A stretch of 64,000 nucleotides of DNA from Azoarcus sp. CIB (GTDB taxonomy: Bacteria; Pseudomonadota; Gammaproteobacteria; Burkholderiales; Rhodocyclaceae), in contig NZ_CP011072.1 in NCBI RefSeq assembly GCF_001190925.1, positions 5,193,031 through 5,257,030 of the forward strand, in the 5' to 3' direction. The first letter of the stretch is position 1; the number at the start of each line of letters is the position of its first letter. Of the stretch, positions 24,689 through 33,847 are shown one piece after another. The notes under the pieces were generated by a model that was given only the letters and a program-made list of their open reading frames with translations, was not told where the DNA came from and did no database searches. The position numbers were made by a program, and so were the translations under genes.

Positions 24689-25753
24689 TCAACAAATCCT
24701 CGGTAACTGCTCCCCCGACAACCAATCCACCATGCGCCGGCCGCCGAAGGCGGTGCGGATCTGGACGAAGGCGTTGGGGTCGGCGGTGACGGTGCCGATG
24801 CGGGCGGCGCGTTGGCCCAGCGGATGGGCGCGCATCGTGGCGAGCAGGCGCTCGGCGTCCTCGGCTGCGCAGATCGCGATGAGCTTGCCTTCGTTGGCGA
24901 CGTAGAGCGGATCGAGACCGAGCAGCTCGCAGGCCGCGGCGACCTGGGGGTGGACGGGGATCGCGGCTTCGTCGAGGTCCATGCCGACGCCGGACTGGGT
25001 GGCGATTTCGTTGAGCGTCGTCGCGAGGCCGCCGCGCGTGGGGTCGCGCAGGACGCGGATGGTCGGGACCGCTTCGAGCATCGCGGCGACGAGGCCGTGC
25101 AGCGCGGCGGTGTCGGAAGCGATCTCGGAGTCGAAGGCGAGCGATTCGCGTTGCGCCATGATCGCCATGCCGTGGTCGCCGAGGGTGCCGGAGACGAGGA
25201 TCGCGTCGCCGGGGCGGGCGTTCGCGCCGCCGATTTCGCGTCCGGCGGGCAGCGCGCCGACGCCGGTGGTGGTGATGAAGACGCCGTCGCCCTTGCCCTG
25301 CTCGACGACCTTGGTGTCGCCGGTCACGACCGGCACGCCGGCTTCGCGCGACGCGTGCGCCATCGACTGCACGATGCGCGCGAGTTCGGCGAGCGGGAAG
25401 CCTTCCTCGAGGATGAAGCTCGCGGCCAGATACAGCGGGCGGGCGCCCATCACCGCGAGGTCGTTCACGGTGCCGTGCACGGACAGGCAGCCGATGTCGC
25501 CGCCGGGGAAGAACAAGGGGCTGACGACGTGGGCGTCGGTGGCGACGACGAGGCGATCGCCCGGCGCGGGGGCGGGCAGCACGGCCACGTCGTCGCCGCG
25601 GTCGAGGTGCTCGTTGGCGAAGGCGGCGGCGAAGAGTTCGGAGATCAGCTGCGCCATCGCGCGGCCGCCGGCGCCGTGGCCCATGTCGACGCGGCCGTGC
25701 TTGAGGTCGAGCGGACGCACGTAGCCCTTCTTGACGGGGGAGGCGAGGCTCAT
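24689..25753 (-). CDS. hypE: Hydrogenase maturation protein HypE
   Basis: 354 residues. HypE takes the carbamoyl group from HypF on its C-terminal cysteine and dehydrates it to the thiocyanate that becomes cyanide on iron. The AIRS/PurM-like fold shows GHGAGGRAMAQLI, VVATDAHVVSP, LSVHGTVNDLAVMGA and the glycine-rich DPTRGGLATTLNEIA. The protein ends PRIC, the essential C-terminal cysteine. Start ATG 25753 overlaps the hypD stop (ATGA). It is complete. Confidence 0.97.
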   Translation of the reverse strand: MSLASPVKKGYVRPLDLKHGRVDMGHGAGGRAMAQLISELFAAAFANEHLDRGDDVAVLPAPAPGDRLVVATDAHVVSPLFFPGGDIGCLSVHGTVNDLAVMGARPLYLAASFILEEGFPLAELARIVQSMAHASREAGVPVVTGDTKVVEQGKGDGVFITTTGVGALPAGREIGGANARPGDAILVSGTLGDHGMAIMAQRESLAFDSEIASDTAALHGLVAAMLEAVPTIRVLRDPTRGGLATTLNEIATQSGVGMDLDEAAIPVHPQVAAACELLGLDPLYVANEGKLIAICAAEDAERLLATMRAHPLGQRAARIGTVTADPNAFVQIRTAFGGRRMVDWLSGEQLPRIC

Positions 25754-26901
25754 CGGGTCATCCCGGCGACGACCGGGACATCCCGGAAGCGCCCGTAGTT
25801 GTAGTGCGCCGCGCAGGCGCCTTCGGAGGACACCATGCACGAGCCCATCGGGTTCTCGGGCGTGCACACGGTGCCGAACAGCTTGCAGTCGGTCGGCGTC
25901 TTCACGCCACGCAGGATCGCGCCGCATTCGCAGGCGCGGTTGTCGGGGACGGAGACGAATTCGAGGCCGAACTTCGCCTCGGCGTCCCAAGCGGCGAAGG
26001 GGCCGCGGATCCGCAGCGCGGAATACGGCACTTCGCGCAGTCCCCGCCATTCGAAGCTGCGGCGCGGCTCGAAGACTTCGGACACGATCGCCTGCGCCTT
26101 GAGGTTGCCGTCCGGCGTGACCGCGCGGGTGAACTCGTTCTCGACCTCGGCGCGGCCCTCGTTCACCTGCCGGATCAGCATGCGGATCGCCTGCATCACG
26201 TCGAGCGGCTCGAAACCGGCGATCACGACGGGCTTGCGGTATTCCTCGGCGAAGAAGGCGTAGGGACGGCTGCCGATGATCGTCGATACGTGCGCCGGGC
26301 CGATGAAGCCGTCGAGCGGCACGGTGCCGAGTTCGCGCACTTCGGGCGATTCGAGGATGGTCAGGATCGCCGAAGGGGTGAGCACGTGGTTGCACAGCAC
26401 GCTGAAGTTCGCGTGCCCCAGCGCCTGCGCCTGGCGCAGTACCAGCGCGGTCGGCGGGGTCGTGGTCTCGAAGCCGATGGCGAAGAACACGACTTCGCGA
26501 TCGGGCATCTTCTGCGCGAGCGCCAGCGCGTCCGCGGCCGAATACACCATGCGGATGTCGGCGCCGCGCGCCTTGGCCTTCAGCAGCGACAGGCCGTCGG
26601 ACGCGGGCACGCGCAGGCAGTCGCCGTAGGTGCAGATCGTGACGTCGGGGCGCGCGAGCGCCAACCGGATCGCCATGTCGATGCGGCCGATCGGCAGCAC
26701 GCACACGGGGCAGCCGGGGCCGTGGATCATGCGCACGTTGGCGGGCAGGAGATCCGTGACGCCGTAGCGCGAGATCGCGTGCGTGTGGCCGCCGCAGAAC
26801 TCCATGAAGGCGTATCGCCGGCCGGGGTCAGCCTCGCGCGCGATCGCCTCCGCGAGCTTCGCGGCGAGCGCGCCGTCGCGGAACTCGTCGACGTATTTCA
26901 T
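25750..26901 (-). CDS. hypD: Hydrogenase maturation protein HypD
   Basis: 383 residues. HypD with HypC forms the scaffold on which Fe(CN)2CO is assembled. The conserved cysteine motifs are present: MEFCGGHTHAI, HGPGCPVCVLP and the [4Fe-4S] ligands in ACECGAILRG and MGSCMVSSEGACAAHY. The GFETTTPPTA loop is also intact. It overlaps hypC and hypE by four bases each, so the three are translationally coupled. Confidence 0.97.
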   Translation of the reverse strand: MKYVDEFRDGALAAKLAEAIAREADPGRRYAFMEFCGGHTHAISRYGVTDLLPANVRMIHGPGCPVCVLPIGRIDMAIRLALARPDVTICTYGDCLRVPASDGLSLLKAKARGADIRMVYSAADALALAQKMPDREVVFFAIGFETTTPPTALVLRQAQALGHANFSVLCNHVLTPSAILTILESPEVRELGTVPLDGFIGPAHVSTIIGSRPYAFFAEEYRKPVVIAGFEPLDVMQAIRMLIRQVNEGRAEVENEFTRAVTPDGNLKAQAIVSEVFEPRRSFEWRGLREVPYSALRIRGPFAAWDAEAKFGLEFVSVPDNRACECGAILRGVKTPTDCKLFGTVCTPENPMGSCMVSSEGACAAHYNYGRFRDVPVVAGMTR

Positions 26902-27155
26902 GCGCCGCCGTCTTCGGACGCAGACGCGCGCGCAGGGCCGGCGAGGCCCGTGTCGGCGAAGAGCGCGAGCGTCTGCTCGGCCTCGTCCTGGTCGAGCTTG
27001 GACAGCGCGTAGCCGACATGCACGATCACGTAGTCGCCGACCTCGGCACCGTCGACCAGCGCGAGCGAGATCTCCTTGCGCACGCCGCCGAGGTCGACGC
27101 GGCAGGCGTCACCGGGCAGCAGTTCGACGATGCGGGCGGGGATGGCGAGGCACAT
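26898..27155 (-). CDS. hypC: Hydrogenase maturation chaperone HypC
   Basis: 85 residues starting MCLAIPARIVELL. Cys2 is the residue that holds iron and contacts HypD and the hydrogenase large-subunit precursor. The OB-like core reads VDLGGVRKEISLALVDGAEV and GDYVIVHVGYALSKLD. Upstream lies a palindromic repeat (27212-27307) that separates it from hypF. Confidence 0.96.
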   Translation of the reverse strand: MCLAIPARIVELLPGDACRVDLGGVRKEISLALVDGAEVGDYVIVHVGYALSKLDQDEAEQTLALFADTGLAGPARASASEDGGA

Positions 27156-27211
27156 CTTTCATTCCTTGGAATCGGTGGTCGATGCAGTACGCGGGCCGGG
27201 CATGGCACTAC

Positions 27212-27307
27212 GTAGGGCGGGAGAAGCCGAAGGCGCATCCCGCCGCCAACGGCCGAAAGTCGCGCCACGCCCCGTTGGCGGGATTCGCTGCGCTGCTCCC
27301 GCCCTAC
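27212..27307. repeat. GTAGGGCGGGAG palindromic element between hypF and hypC
   Basis: GTAGGGCGGGAG (27212) and its exact inverse CTCCCGCCCTAC (27296-27307) end a 96-base element with inner arms GCATCCCGCC/GGCGGGAT. The stop codon TAG of hypF is formed by the element's right end, so it inserted at or replaced the end of that gene. Related copies are at 3595 (half) and 29478. Confidence 0.8.
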
Positions 27308-28452
27308 GATGCACGGCATTCCCCAGTCATCAGGTGATGCATCGCAACCCACGCCTGCCCCAACGCGAGGCCGGCGTCGCCGGGCGACAGGCGCTGCGCT
27401 TCGAGCACCGTCAGGCCACGCTCACGCAGCGCGGCGCCAAGGCGTTGCGACAGGATGCGGTTGTGCAGACAGCCGCCCGACAGCGCGACGACATCGAGGC
27501 ACGTCTGGTCGGCAGCCCGGGCGACCCAGTCGTCCAGCGCGGCAACGAGCGTGACATGGAAGCGCGCGGCGCCGCGGGCGGCGTCCGTTTCATCGGCGAG
27601 CGTGGCCAGCAGCGGGAACAGGTCGAGTCGCGCTGCCCCGTCTATCGACCAGCCGTCGGCTTCGGGTGCAAGGTCGCCGACGCGATCGAGGTATCCGGCC
27701 GCCGCGCGTTCGAGCGCGATCGCGGCTTCGGCCTCGAAATGCATTACCGGGCACAGGCCCAGCAACCCCGCGGCGGCGTCGAAGACGCGGCCGAGGCTGG
27801 ACGTGGGCGGGCACAGCGCACTGCGGCCGAGGAGCTGCGCGAGCATCGCCGCGGCGGGCTGGGCGGCGAAGCGCGTCGCGATCTCGTCGGCGCGGCCCGC
27901 GCGGTGCAGCACCGCCGCGGCCATGCGCCAAGGTTCGCGCGCGGCGCGGTCGCCGCCGGCGAGCGGCAGCGGTGCGAGGTGGCCCAACCTCTCGAAGGAC
28001 GCGCCGTCGACGCGCAGCAGCTCGCCACCCCAAGCCGTGCCGTCGCTGCCGAGACCCACGCCGTCGAGCGCGAGGGCCAGCGCCGGACCCGCGTGGCCGT
28101 GCTCGGCGAGCACCGCGGCGACGTGCGCGTGGTGGTGCTGCACGGGAAACGCCGGCACGCCAAGGCGCGCGGCGATTTCGCAGGCGCGGCGGCTGGAGTG
28201 GAAGTCCGGGTGCAGGTCGTGCGCGACCGCGGCGGGCGTGTGATGGGCGACGATCGCCTCGACCCACGCGTCCATGTCATGGCAGGCCTCCGAGGTGTCG
28301 AGATCGCCGACGGTCGCGCCGATGTGTGCCTCACCGTCGCAGGCGAGGCACAGCGCGTTCTTGAAGTATGCCCCGAACGCGAGCACGGACGGGCCGCGCG
28401 GCGCCAGCGGCAGCGTCACGGCAAAGGGGGGCGCCTCGTGCGCGGTCGTCAT
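27304..28452 (-). CDS. hypF: Short-form HypF carbamoyltransferase (C-terminal domain only)
   Basis: 382 residues, about half of a standard HypF (about 750). The acylphosphatase, zinc-finger and YrdC-like domains are absent. Only the Kae1-like carbamoyltransferase remains: HHHAHVAAVLAEHG (metal-binding His), ALDGVGLGSDGTAWGGELLR and ALSGGCLHNRIL. Short HypF1-type proteins of similar length occur in Ralstonia-type hydrogenase operons and work there, so this may be a natural short form rather than a truncation. The last codons and stop come from a palindromic repeat. Confidence 0.92.
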   Translation of the reverse strand: MTTAHEAPPFAVTLPLAPRGPSVLAFGAYFKNALCLACDGEAHIGATVGDLDTSEACHDMDAWVEAIVAHHTPAAVAHDLHPDFHSSRRACEIAARLGVPAFPVQHHHAHVAAVLAEHGHAGPALALALDGVGLGSDGTAWGGELLRVDGASFERLGHLAPLPLAGGDRAAREPWRMAAAVLHRAGRADEIATRFAAQPAAAMLAQLLGRSALCPPTSSLGRVFDAAAGLLGLCPVMHFEAEAAIALERAAAGYLDRVGDLAPEADGWSIDGAARLDLFPLLATLADETDAARGAARFHVTLVAALDDWVARAADQTCLDVVALSGGCLHNRILSQRLGAALRERGLTVLEAQRLSPGDAGLALGQAWVAMHHLMTGECRAS

Positions 28453-28461
28453 GGGAGGGGA

Positions 28462-29400
28462 TCAGGCCGACTGCGCCTCGGCCGCGCGAGCACCGCGCGC
28501 CTTCGCCATCCCCCGCTCCAGCCACGCCAGCCATTCGGCGATGCCCTCGCCGCTCGTCGACGACGTGCGGATCACCTCGATCGCCGGATTCACGCGCCGC
28601 GCGTAGCCGATCGCGCGCTCGACGTCGAAAGTCAGGTGCGGCAGCAGATCCACCTTGTTGAGCAGCATCAGGTCGGCGGCGGCGAACATGTCGGGGTACT
28701 TTAGCGGCTTGTCCTCGCCTTCGGTCACGGACAGGATCGCGACCTTGTGCGCCTCGCCGAGGTCGAAGGCGGCCGGGCAGACGAGGTTGCCGACGTTCTC
28801 GATCAGCAGCAGGCTGTCGTCGGCAAGCTGCATCTGCGCGAGCGCGCGGCCGACCATGTCGGCGTCGAGGTGGCAGCCCTTGCCGGTGTTGATCTGCAGC
28901 GCCGGGACGCCGGTCGCGCGGATGCGCTCGGCGTCGAACTCGGTCTGCTGGTCGCCTTCGATGACCGCGGCCGGCACGCGGCCGGCGAACTCGGTGAGCG
29001 TGCGCACGAGCAGCGCCGTCTTGCCCGAGCCGGGGCTGGAGACGAGGTTCAGCGCGAAGATGCCGCGGGCGGCCAGCTGGCGGCGGTTTTCATCGGCGAG
29101 CGCGTCGTTCTTGCCGAGGATGTCGCGCTCGATTTTCACCATCTGCGACTGCGTCAGGCCGGGCGCATGCGCGTGCGCGGGGCCGGCGCCGAAGTGGAGG
29201 TGGCGATGGCCGGCGTGGATGTGCGTGTCCTCGCCTGCGGCAGCGGCCTCGGACGCAGGATCGTGCGAATGCTCATGGTCATGCGCGGGCGTCACCGTCT
29301 TCCACGCCCGCGTCGCGCCCCCCTTCGCGCGCGCGGCCTTCGACCACCCTGCACCGCCAATGCTCGCGCCCGCCCCACCGCATCCACACACCGTACACAT
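28462..29400 (-). CDS. hypB: Hydrogenase nickel-insertion GTPase HypB
   Basis: 312 residues. It starts MCTVCGCGG, the high-affinity nickel CxxCGC motif. A His-rich stretch between residues about 40 and 80 ([26 protein letters not shown]) should store nickel. The G domain has [15 protein letters not shown] (P-loop), [13 protein letters not shown], the metal-binding GKGCHLD and [12 protein letters not shown] (NKxD). It transfers nickel with HypA. Start ATG 29400 precedes the MCTVC motif; longer frames upstream are rejected because the motif marks the N-terminus. It lies 9 bases upstream of hypF. Confidence 0.97.
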   Translation of the reverse strand: MCTVCGCGGAGASIGGAGWSKAARAKGGATRAWKTVTPAHDHEHSHDPASEAAAAGEDTHIHAGHRHLHFGAGPAHAHAPGLTQSQMVKIERDILGKNDALADENRRQLAARGIFALNLVSSPGSGKTALLVRTLTEFAGRVPAAVIEGDQQTEFDAERIRATGVPALQINTGKGCHLDADMVGRALAQMQLADDSLLLIENVGNLVCPAAFDLGEAHKVAILSVTEGEDKPLKYPDMFAAADLMLLNKVDLLPHLTFDVERAIGYARRVNPAIEVIRTSSTSGEGIAEWLAWLERGMAKARGARAAEAQSA

Positions 29401-29477
29401 GTCCTGCTCCGTCCAAACAACGTGTTCCGCGCGAACCGTAGATACTGTTATCCGGGTCAAGCGCCGTGCAATCTGGC

Positions 29478-29579
29478 GTAGGGCGGATGAGCCGAAGGCC
29501 GAGTTGGCCATCTGCGCCGTCGCATGCGCATCGATCACATCTGCCATGCGGCGGAAGGCGCTGCGCTTTTCCGCCCTAC
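29478..29579. repeat. GTAGGGCGGA palindromic element between hypA and hypB
   Basis: GTAGGGCGGATGAGCCGAAG at the left and GCGCTTTTCCGCCCTAC at the right form an imperfect inverted repeat of about 100 bases. It is related to the element at 27212 but with GGA for GGG in the arms. It occupies most of the gap 29401-29588. Confidence 0.75.
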
Positions 29580-29588
29580 AATCCTGCT

Positions 29589-29930
29589 TCACTCGACTTC
29601 GATTTCCTTCACCCGCATCTCGGTGCCGCCGGTCGGCCGCAGCTGGTAGCCGTCGCAGTGCGGGCACGGGTCGTAGCGCTGCACGAGCGGCACGCTGCGG
29701 TCGCACGCGGGGCACCAGCCGGCGCCCGCAACCGGCTCGATCTTGATCGCCGCGCCGTCCGCGAGCGAGTCGCGCAGCACCACGTCGAGGCAGAAGCGCA
29801 GCGCCTCGACCTCCACCGACGCCAGTTCGCCGATCGCCAGCACGATCGTCTTCACCCGCTGTGCGCCCTGCCCCTGCGCCGTTTCCTCGACGATGCCGCG
29901 GATGCTCTCGGCGAGCGACATCTCATGCAC
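29589..29930 (-). CDS. hypA: Hydrogenase nickel metallochaperone HypA
   Basis: 113 residues beginning [10 protein letters not shown], with His2 as the nickel ligand. The zinc site is two CxxC pairs in [20 protein letters not shown] and the following [13 protein letters not shown] is the conserved helix. It works with HypB to load nickel into the hydrogenase large subunit. Its start overlaps the end of hoxV by eight bases. Confidence 0.96.
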   Translation of the reverse strand: MHEMSLAESIRGIVEETAQGQGAQRVKTIVLAIGELASVEVEALRFCLDVVLRDSLADGAAIKIEPVAGAGWCPACDRSVPLVQRYDPCPHCDGYQLRPTGGTEMRVKEIEVE

Positions 29931-31044
29931 TGGCCGCGTCTTCCATCGTGATTTCGTATTCGATGCAGGGGTCCAGCGACAGCGCGAGCGCCTTCAGCCG
30001 CAGCAGCGCCGCCTCGTCCGACTCCGCCGCCCAGCCGCAGCCTTCGCGCACGAAGGGGCCGTCGGCGTGGAAGTTCCACTCGGTCGGCGTGACGATCGCG
30101 TACTCGGCGATGCGCTCGCCGTCGAGGCGCACGGCGTGCATCAGCAGCCCGCGCGCGGTCTCGACGCAGGCCAGTCCCGCGTTTTCGCCGAGCGGTGCGG
30201 CATCGACCAACAGCGGCATGTCGGACGCGAGCGGATGGCGCAGGCGGCTGGCACAGTCCGAGAGGTCCACGACGCGCGCGAAGAGGCGCGCGGCGATGCG
30301 GTGGCGATGCGTGAGCAGGTTGCGCACCATCATCGAACCGGCATGGCGCGCGAGCACGCCCGACTCGTGTGCGCGACCGAACAGCGTCGGCGCCGCGCAG
30401 AAGTCCGCGGACGGCACGCCACCCAGTTCGTGCGCCCAGGCACCTGCCGCGAGCGCCGGCAGCAGCGGCACCGCCTCGCCCTCCAGCGTCGACGAGCCCA
30501 TCTCGATCAGGTCCGCGAGCGCCGCGCCGATCGAGCCGCCGCGCCGCGCGCGTTCGACGAATTCGCGCAGGCCGCTGGGTTCGCGCGCGGCACGGAAGAA
30601 GCCGGTGAGAAGCTCGACGACGACGAGGTCGAGCAGGTCGCCCCCCAGGTCGTAGGCTGCGCGCGAGTCGCCGCTCAGCCCCAGGCGACGTTGCAGCTCC
30701 ACGAAACGGTCGCTGCGCGGCGGGTGGCCGAACAGTTTCGGCCAGTCGAGCATCAGGCGCGACAGGTGTTCCTGCGCGATTTCGGTCGCGAGAATGCGCT
30801 CCTCGGCCCACGCTTCGGCACGCGCGAGATTCGGCGCACCGGCAGCAACGCAGGCCGCCTTCGCCGCAATGCCCTGTGCGCGCGAACACACGCCGAAGAG
30901 CGTCGGCACGAGCCCGATGGCCTCGTCGACGCTGCACCCGACCAGTCTCTGCGCGGCCTGCGGCAGGGGTTTTTCCACCCGCAGTCCGCTGATGCGACGC
31001 CCGTCGCGGATCGCGCGCAGGCGCAATGTCCCGTCCGGCGTCAT
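29923..31044 (-). CDS. hoxV: HoxV/HupK-like hydrogenase accessory protein
   Basis: 373 residues, related to the NiFe large subunit but without its full metal site. Where the large subunit has the two cysteine pairs, this protein has LFGVCSRAQG near residue 45 and LDPCIEYEI near the C-terminus, so one Cys of each pair remains. HoxV/HupK proteins of Ralstonia and Rhizobium help hand over the Fe(CN)2CO unit in aerobic maturation. Start ATG 31044 overlaps the stop of a short upstream frame and precedes the conserved part. It is the first recognisable gene of the maturation operon. Confidence 0.82.
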   Translation of the reverse strand: MTPDGTLRLRAIRDGRRISGLRVEKPLPQAAQRLVGCSVDEAIGLVPTLFGVCSRAQGIAAKAACVAAGAPNLARAEAWAEERILATEIAQEHLSRLMLDWPKLFGHPPRSDRFVELQRRLGLSGDSRAAYDLGGDLLDLVVVELLTGFFRAAREPSGLREFVERARRGGSIGAALADLIEMGSSTLEGEAVPLLPALAAGAWAHELGGVPSADFCAAPTLFGRAHESGVLARHAGSMMVRNLLTHRHRIAARLFARVVDLSDCASRLRHPLASDMPLLVDAAPLGENAGLACVETARGLLMHAVRLDGERIAEYAIVTPTEWNFHADGPFVREGCGWAAESDEAALLRLKALALSLDPCIEYEITMEDAASA

Positions 31045-31109
31045 GCCAGGCCTCCGCGACCCGGCGACGCCCCGCCGACCGCGGCAAAGCACCGCCTTCC
31101 GTGAACCAT
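31041..31109 (-). CDS. Possible 22-residue leader peptide coupled to hoxV
   Basis: ATG at 31109 is preceded by CAAGGAG. The frame encodes a basic, Gly/Ala-rich peptide (MVHGRRCFAAVGG...) and its TGA overlaps the hoxV ATG. It may couple translation of hoxV, or be the relic of an upstream hox gene lost by deletion. Nothing is known to match it. Confidence 0.3.
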   Translation of the reverse strand: MVHGRRCFAAVGGASPGRGGLA

Positions 31110-31252
31110 GCCTTCTCCTTGCGCCGCCCGATCGGTGACGTTGATTGCGCTCCGACCGGCCCTTGCAGCGCGGAAATGGAATCCGGGAATTCTGGAATCC
31201 TGGAACCCTGACGATGATAGGCGCAGACGCACCCGCACGGAAGCCTGCCGCC

Positions 31253-33424
31253 TCACACCTCGAGCGGATCCACGTCCAGCTGCCAGCGCAGCTCCCGCGC
31301 CGTACGCTGCCCGCGCAGCACCTCGATCCAGTGCGCGAGGAAGCCCTGCAGGGGCGCGCGCTCGTCAGCCTCGGCCAGCAGTTGCGCGCGTTCGCGCCGC
31401 GCGAGCCGCGTCAGGCGCATCGGCACCGCGTCGAACACGCGCACGCCCGCCGGCGCGATCTCCTGCGCAAGGCGGCGCGCGTGGGCGAGGAACTGCAGCG
31501 CATCGTCGAGCAGCGGCGCGTCGGCACGCAGCATCGCCTGGAAGGTGAAGGGCGGGAAGCCGGCCGCGCGGCGCTCGTCCAGCGCGCTCGCGGCGAAGGC
31601 GTCGAAGTCGTGCTTCACCAGGCAGCGATACAGCGGGTGGTCGGGGTACTCGGTCTGGATCAGCACCTCGCCCGGCAGGTGAGCGCGTCCGGCACGTCCG
31701 CCGACCTGCATCAGCTGCTGGAACAGGCGCTCCGGCGCGCGAAAATCCGCCGCGTGCAGCGACGCGTCGGCGCCGATGACGCCGACCAGCGTGAGCTGCG
31801 GGAAGTCGTGGCCCTTCGCCATCATCTGCGTGCCGACGAGGATGTCGGCCTCGCCGCTGGCGATCTGCGCGAGCAGGCTTTCCCACTGGTTGCGCGTGCG
31901 CGCCGAATCGCGGTCCACGCGCAGCACCCGCGCTTCGGGGAAGAGCTCCACCAGGCGCGCCTCGACGCGCTGCGTGCCACGGCCGAAGGGCTGGATGTCC
32001 TGGTTGCTGCACACCGGGCAGTGGTGCGGCACCTCGGTGTCGCAGCCGCAATGGTGGCAACGCAGGCGGCGGTCGGCGAGATGCACGACGAGGTTGGCCG
32101 AGCAGTGCGGGCACTGGCTCACCCAGCCGCAGGCGGGGCAGGACAGCACCGGCGCGTAGCCGCGGCGGTTGAGGAACACGAGGCTCTGCTCGCCGCGCGC
32201 GAGGCGCTCGCCGATTGCGGTCTTGAGCTGGGGGCTGAGCCCTTCGTCGAGCTTCATGCGGCGCAAGTCGATGCGGCGCACGGTCGGCAGCGTGCTCGCC
32301 AGCGCGCGCGCGTCCAGACGCAGGCTGCGATAGCGCTCCAGACGTGCGTGCTGCCAGCTCTCCAGCGAAGGCGTCGCCGAGCCGAGCACCACCGGCACCT
32401 TGCGCTGCCGTGCCCGCCACACCGCGACGTCGCGCGCCGAGTAGCGCACCCCCTCCTGCTGCTTGTAGGAGGCGTCGTGCTCCTCGTCGACGAGGATGAG
32501 GCCGAGGCGCGGCAGCGGCGCGAACACCGACAGGCGCGTGCCGAGCACGATGTCGGCGCGGCCTTCGAGGGCCTGCACGAAACCGCGCGAGCGCGCCCCT
32601 TCGGCGAGCGCGGAATGCAGGCTGACGACGCAGGCGGCGGGGAAGCGGTTCGCGACGCGCGATTCGAGCTGCGGCGTGAGCGCAATCTCGGGCACCAGCA
32701 TCAGCACCTGCCGGCCCGCCGCCAGCGCACGTTCGGCTAGACGCAGGTACACCTCGGTCTTGCCGCTGCCGGTGACGCCCTGCAGCAGCCAGGGCGCGAA
32801 ACCTTCCGGGCCTGCCGAGACCGCCTCGACTGCGGCGCGCTGCTCGTCGGTGAGTTCCGGCCGGTTCGCCGCCGGCTGCGAGGGGTCCGCGCCGCGCACC
32901 GCGACGACCCAGCCGCGCTTCATCGCGTCGCCCAGCGCCGCACCCGCGGGCAGCTCGCGCGCCGCGCTGCGCCGGATCACGCCGGCCGCGCGCAATTCGC
33001 CGAGCAGCGCCAGCGCCCGGCTCGCGCGGCGGGACTCGACCAGTGCCGCCTGGCCTTCCGGGCTCAGGTCCAGCAGCGGGTCGCTCTCGCGGTCGCTCAC
33101 GGCATCGGCGCGGCGCAGTCCGGGGGGCAGCGCAAGCGCGATCACTTCGCCGAGCGGCGCGTGGTAGTAGCGCGCGACGAAGCCGACCAGCTCCAGCCAA
33201 TCCGCCGGCAGGGGCGCGACTTCGCGCTGGATATGACGCACCGCCTTGAGGCGCGCGGGGTCCAGGTCCGATTCAGCGAGCAGCGCGACGATCACGCCGC
33301 TCTTCTCGCCCCGTCCGAAGGGCACCCGCACGCAGCGGCCAACATCCTCATTGCATGCATCTTGCGATGAATAATCAAAGAGTTGCGGCAGCGGAACGGG
33401 GAGCGCGACACGGACGATGGACAT
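31253..33424 (-). CDS. priA: Primosomal replication-restart helicase PriA
   Basis: 723 residues, the usual PriA length. The N-terminal DNA-binding domain starts VRVALPVPLPQLFDY. Helicase motif I is GVTGSGKTEVYLRL, motif II is LVDEEHD, followed by YSARDVAVWRA and LGSATPSLESW. The zinc-binding insertion has CPACGWVSQCPHC, CHHCGC and CPVC. The C-terminal lobe includes VGTQMMAKGHDFPQLT and QVGGRAGRA. It restarts stalled forks by loading DnaB. It is complete and stands alone, facing a 480-base gap upstream. Confidence 0.97.
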   Translation of the reverse strand: MSIVRVALPVPLPQLFDYSSQDACNEDVGRCVRVPFGRGEKSGVIVALLAESDLDPARLKAVRHIQREVAPLPADWLELVGFVARYYHAPLGEVIALALPPGLRRADAVSDRESDPLLDLSPEGQAALVESRRASRALALLGELRAAGVIRRSAARELPAGAALGDAMKRGWVVAVRGADPSQPAANRPELTDEQRAAVEAVSAGPEGFAPWLLQGVTGSGKTEVYLRLAERALAAGRQVLMLVPEIALTPQLESRVANRFPAACVVSLHSALAEGARSRGFVQALEGRADIVLGTRLSVFAPLPRLGLILVDEEHDASYKQQEGVRYSARDVAVWRARQRKVPVVLGSATPSLESWQHARLERYRSLRLDARALASTLPTVRRIDLRRMKLDEGLSPQLKTAIGERLARGEQSLVFLNRRGYAPVLSCPACGWVSQCPHCSANLVVHLADRRLRCHHCGCDTEVPHHCPVCSNQDIQPFGRGTQRVEARLVELFPEARVLRVDRDSARTRNQWESLLAQIASGEADILVGTQMMAKGHDFPQLTLVGVIGADASLHAADFRAPERLFQQLMQVGGRAGRAHLPGEVLIQTEYPDHPLYRCLVKHDFDAFAASALDERRAAGFPPFTFQAMLRADAPLLDDALQFLAHARRLAQEIAPAGVRVFDAVPMRLTRLARRERAQLLAEADERAPLQGFLAHWIEVLRGQRTARELRWQLDVDPLEV

Positions 33425-33538
33425 TCGGATCTCGTGTTCTACACGATTTTTGTTTAACTATCAGTTGCTTACGGCTGATTGTTAAATTCGTTGTTCGGAA
33501 ACGGGGGTTAACTCTTTGCCGTGAAACCCTTCCGGCGC

Positions 33539-33561
33539 TTGTCCACAAAAGCTGTGGATAA
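33539..33561. promoter_or_regulatory. Inverted pair of DnaA-box sequences
   Basis: TTGTCCACA (33539-33547) and TGTGGATAA (33553-33561, the exact inverse of TTATCCACA) face each other over five bases. They lie in the 484-base gap between priA and hemE. That gap also contains an AT-rich tract (AAATTTTTATTCTTTAAATT, about 33638-33660) and TTAAC/GTTAA motifs at 33450-33512. No gene is evident in the gap. Confidence 0.5.
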
Positions 33562-33847
33562 CTTTGTTGATAGCATGGGTGAAACGTCCTGAACCCGGCG
33601 CCGCACCTGCCCTTCTGTCACTTTGCCTTAACAGTAGGCAAATTTTTATTCTTTAAATTTCATGCACTTATGGATTTCGGTGAATAAGCCCCAATTCCAT
33701 GCAGGATCCAGCTTCAGTTTCGGTCTGTTGTGCATAAGTCAAGCGATCGATGCAGATTTTCCGCTTGACAAGGCTGGAACGGTCGCCTCCGGCTGCGCGC
33801 CCGCACCGGAGCGGTGCCGCCGCGGCACTCAACGCGGCCCCAAAAGG

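Noticed and set aside
27076..28704. 542-residue plus-strand frame opposite hypC/hypF
   Set aside because: A GC shadow without motifs; hypC and hypF on the minus strand are certain.
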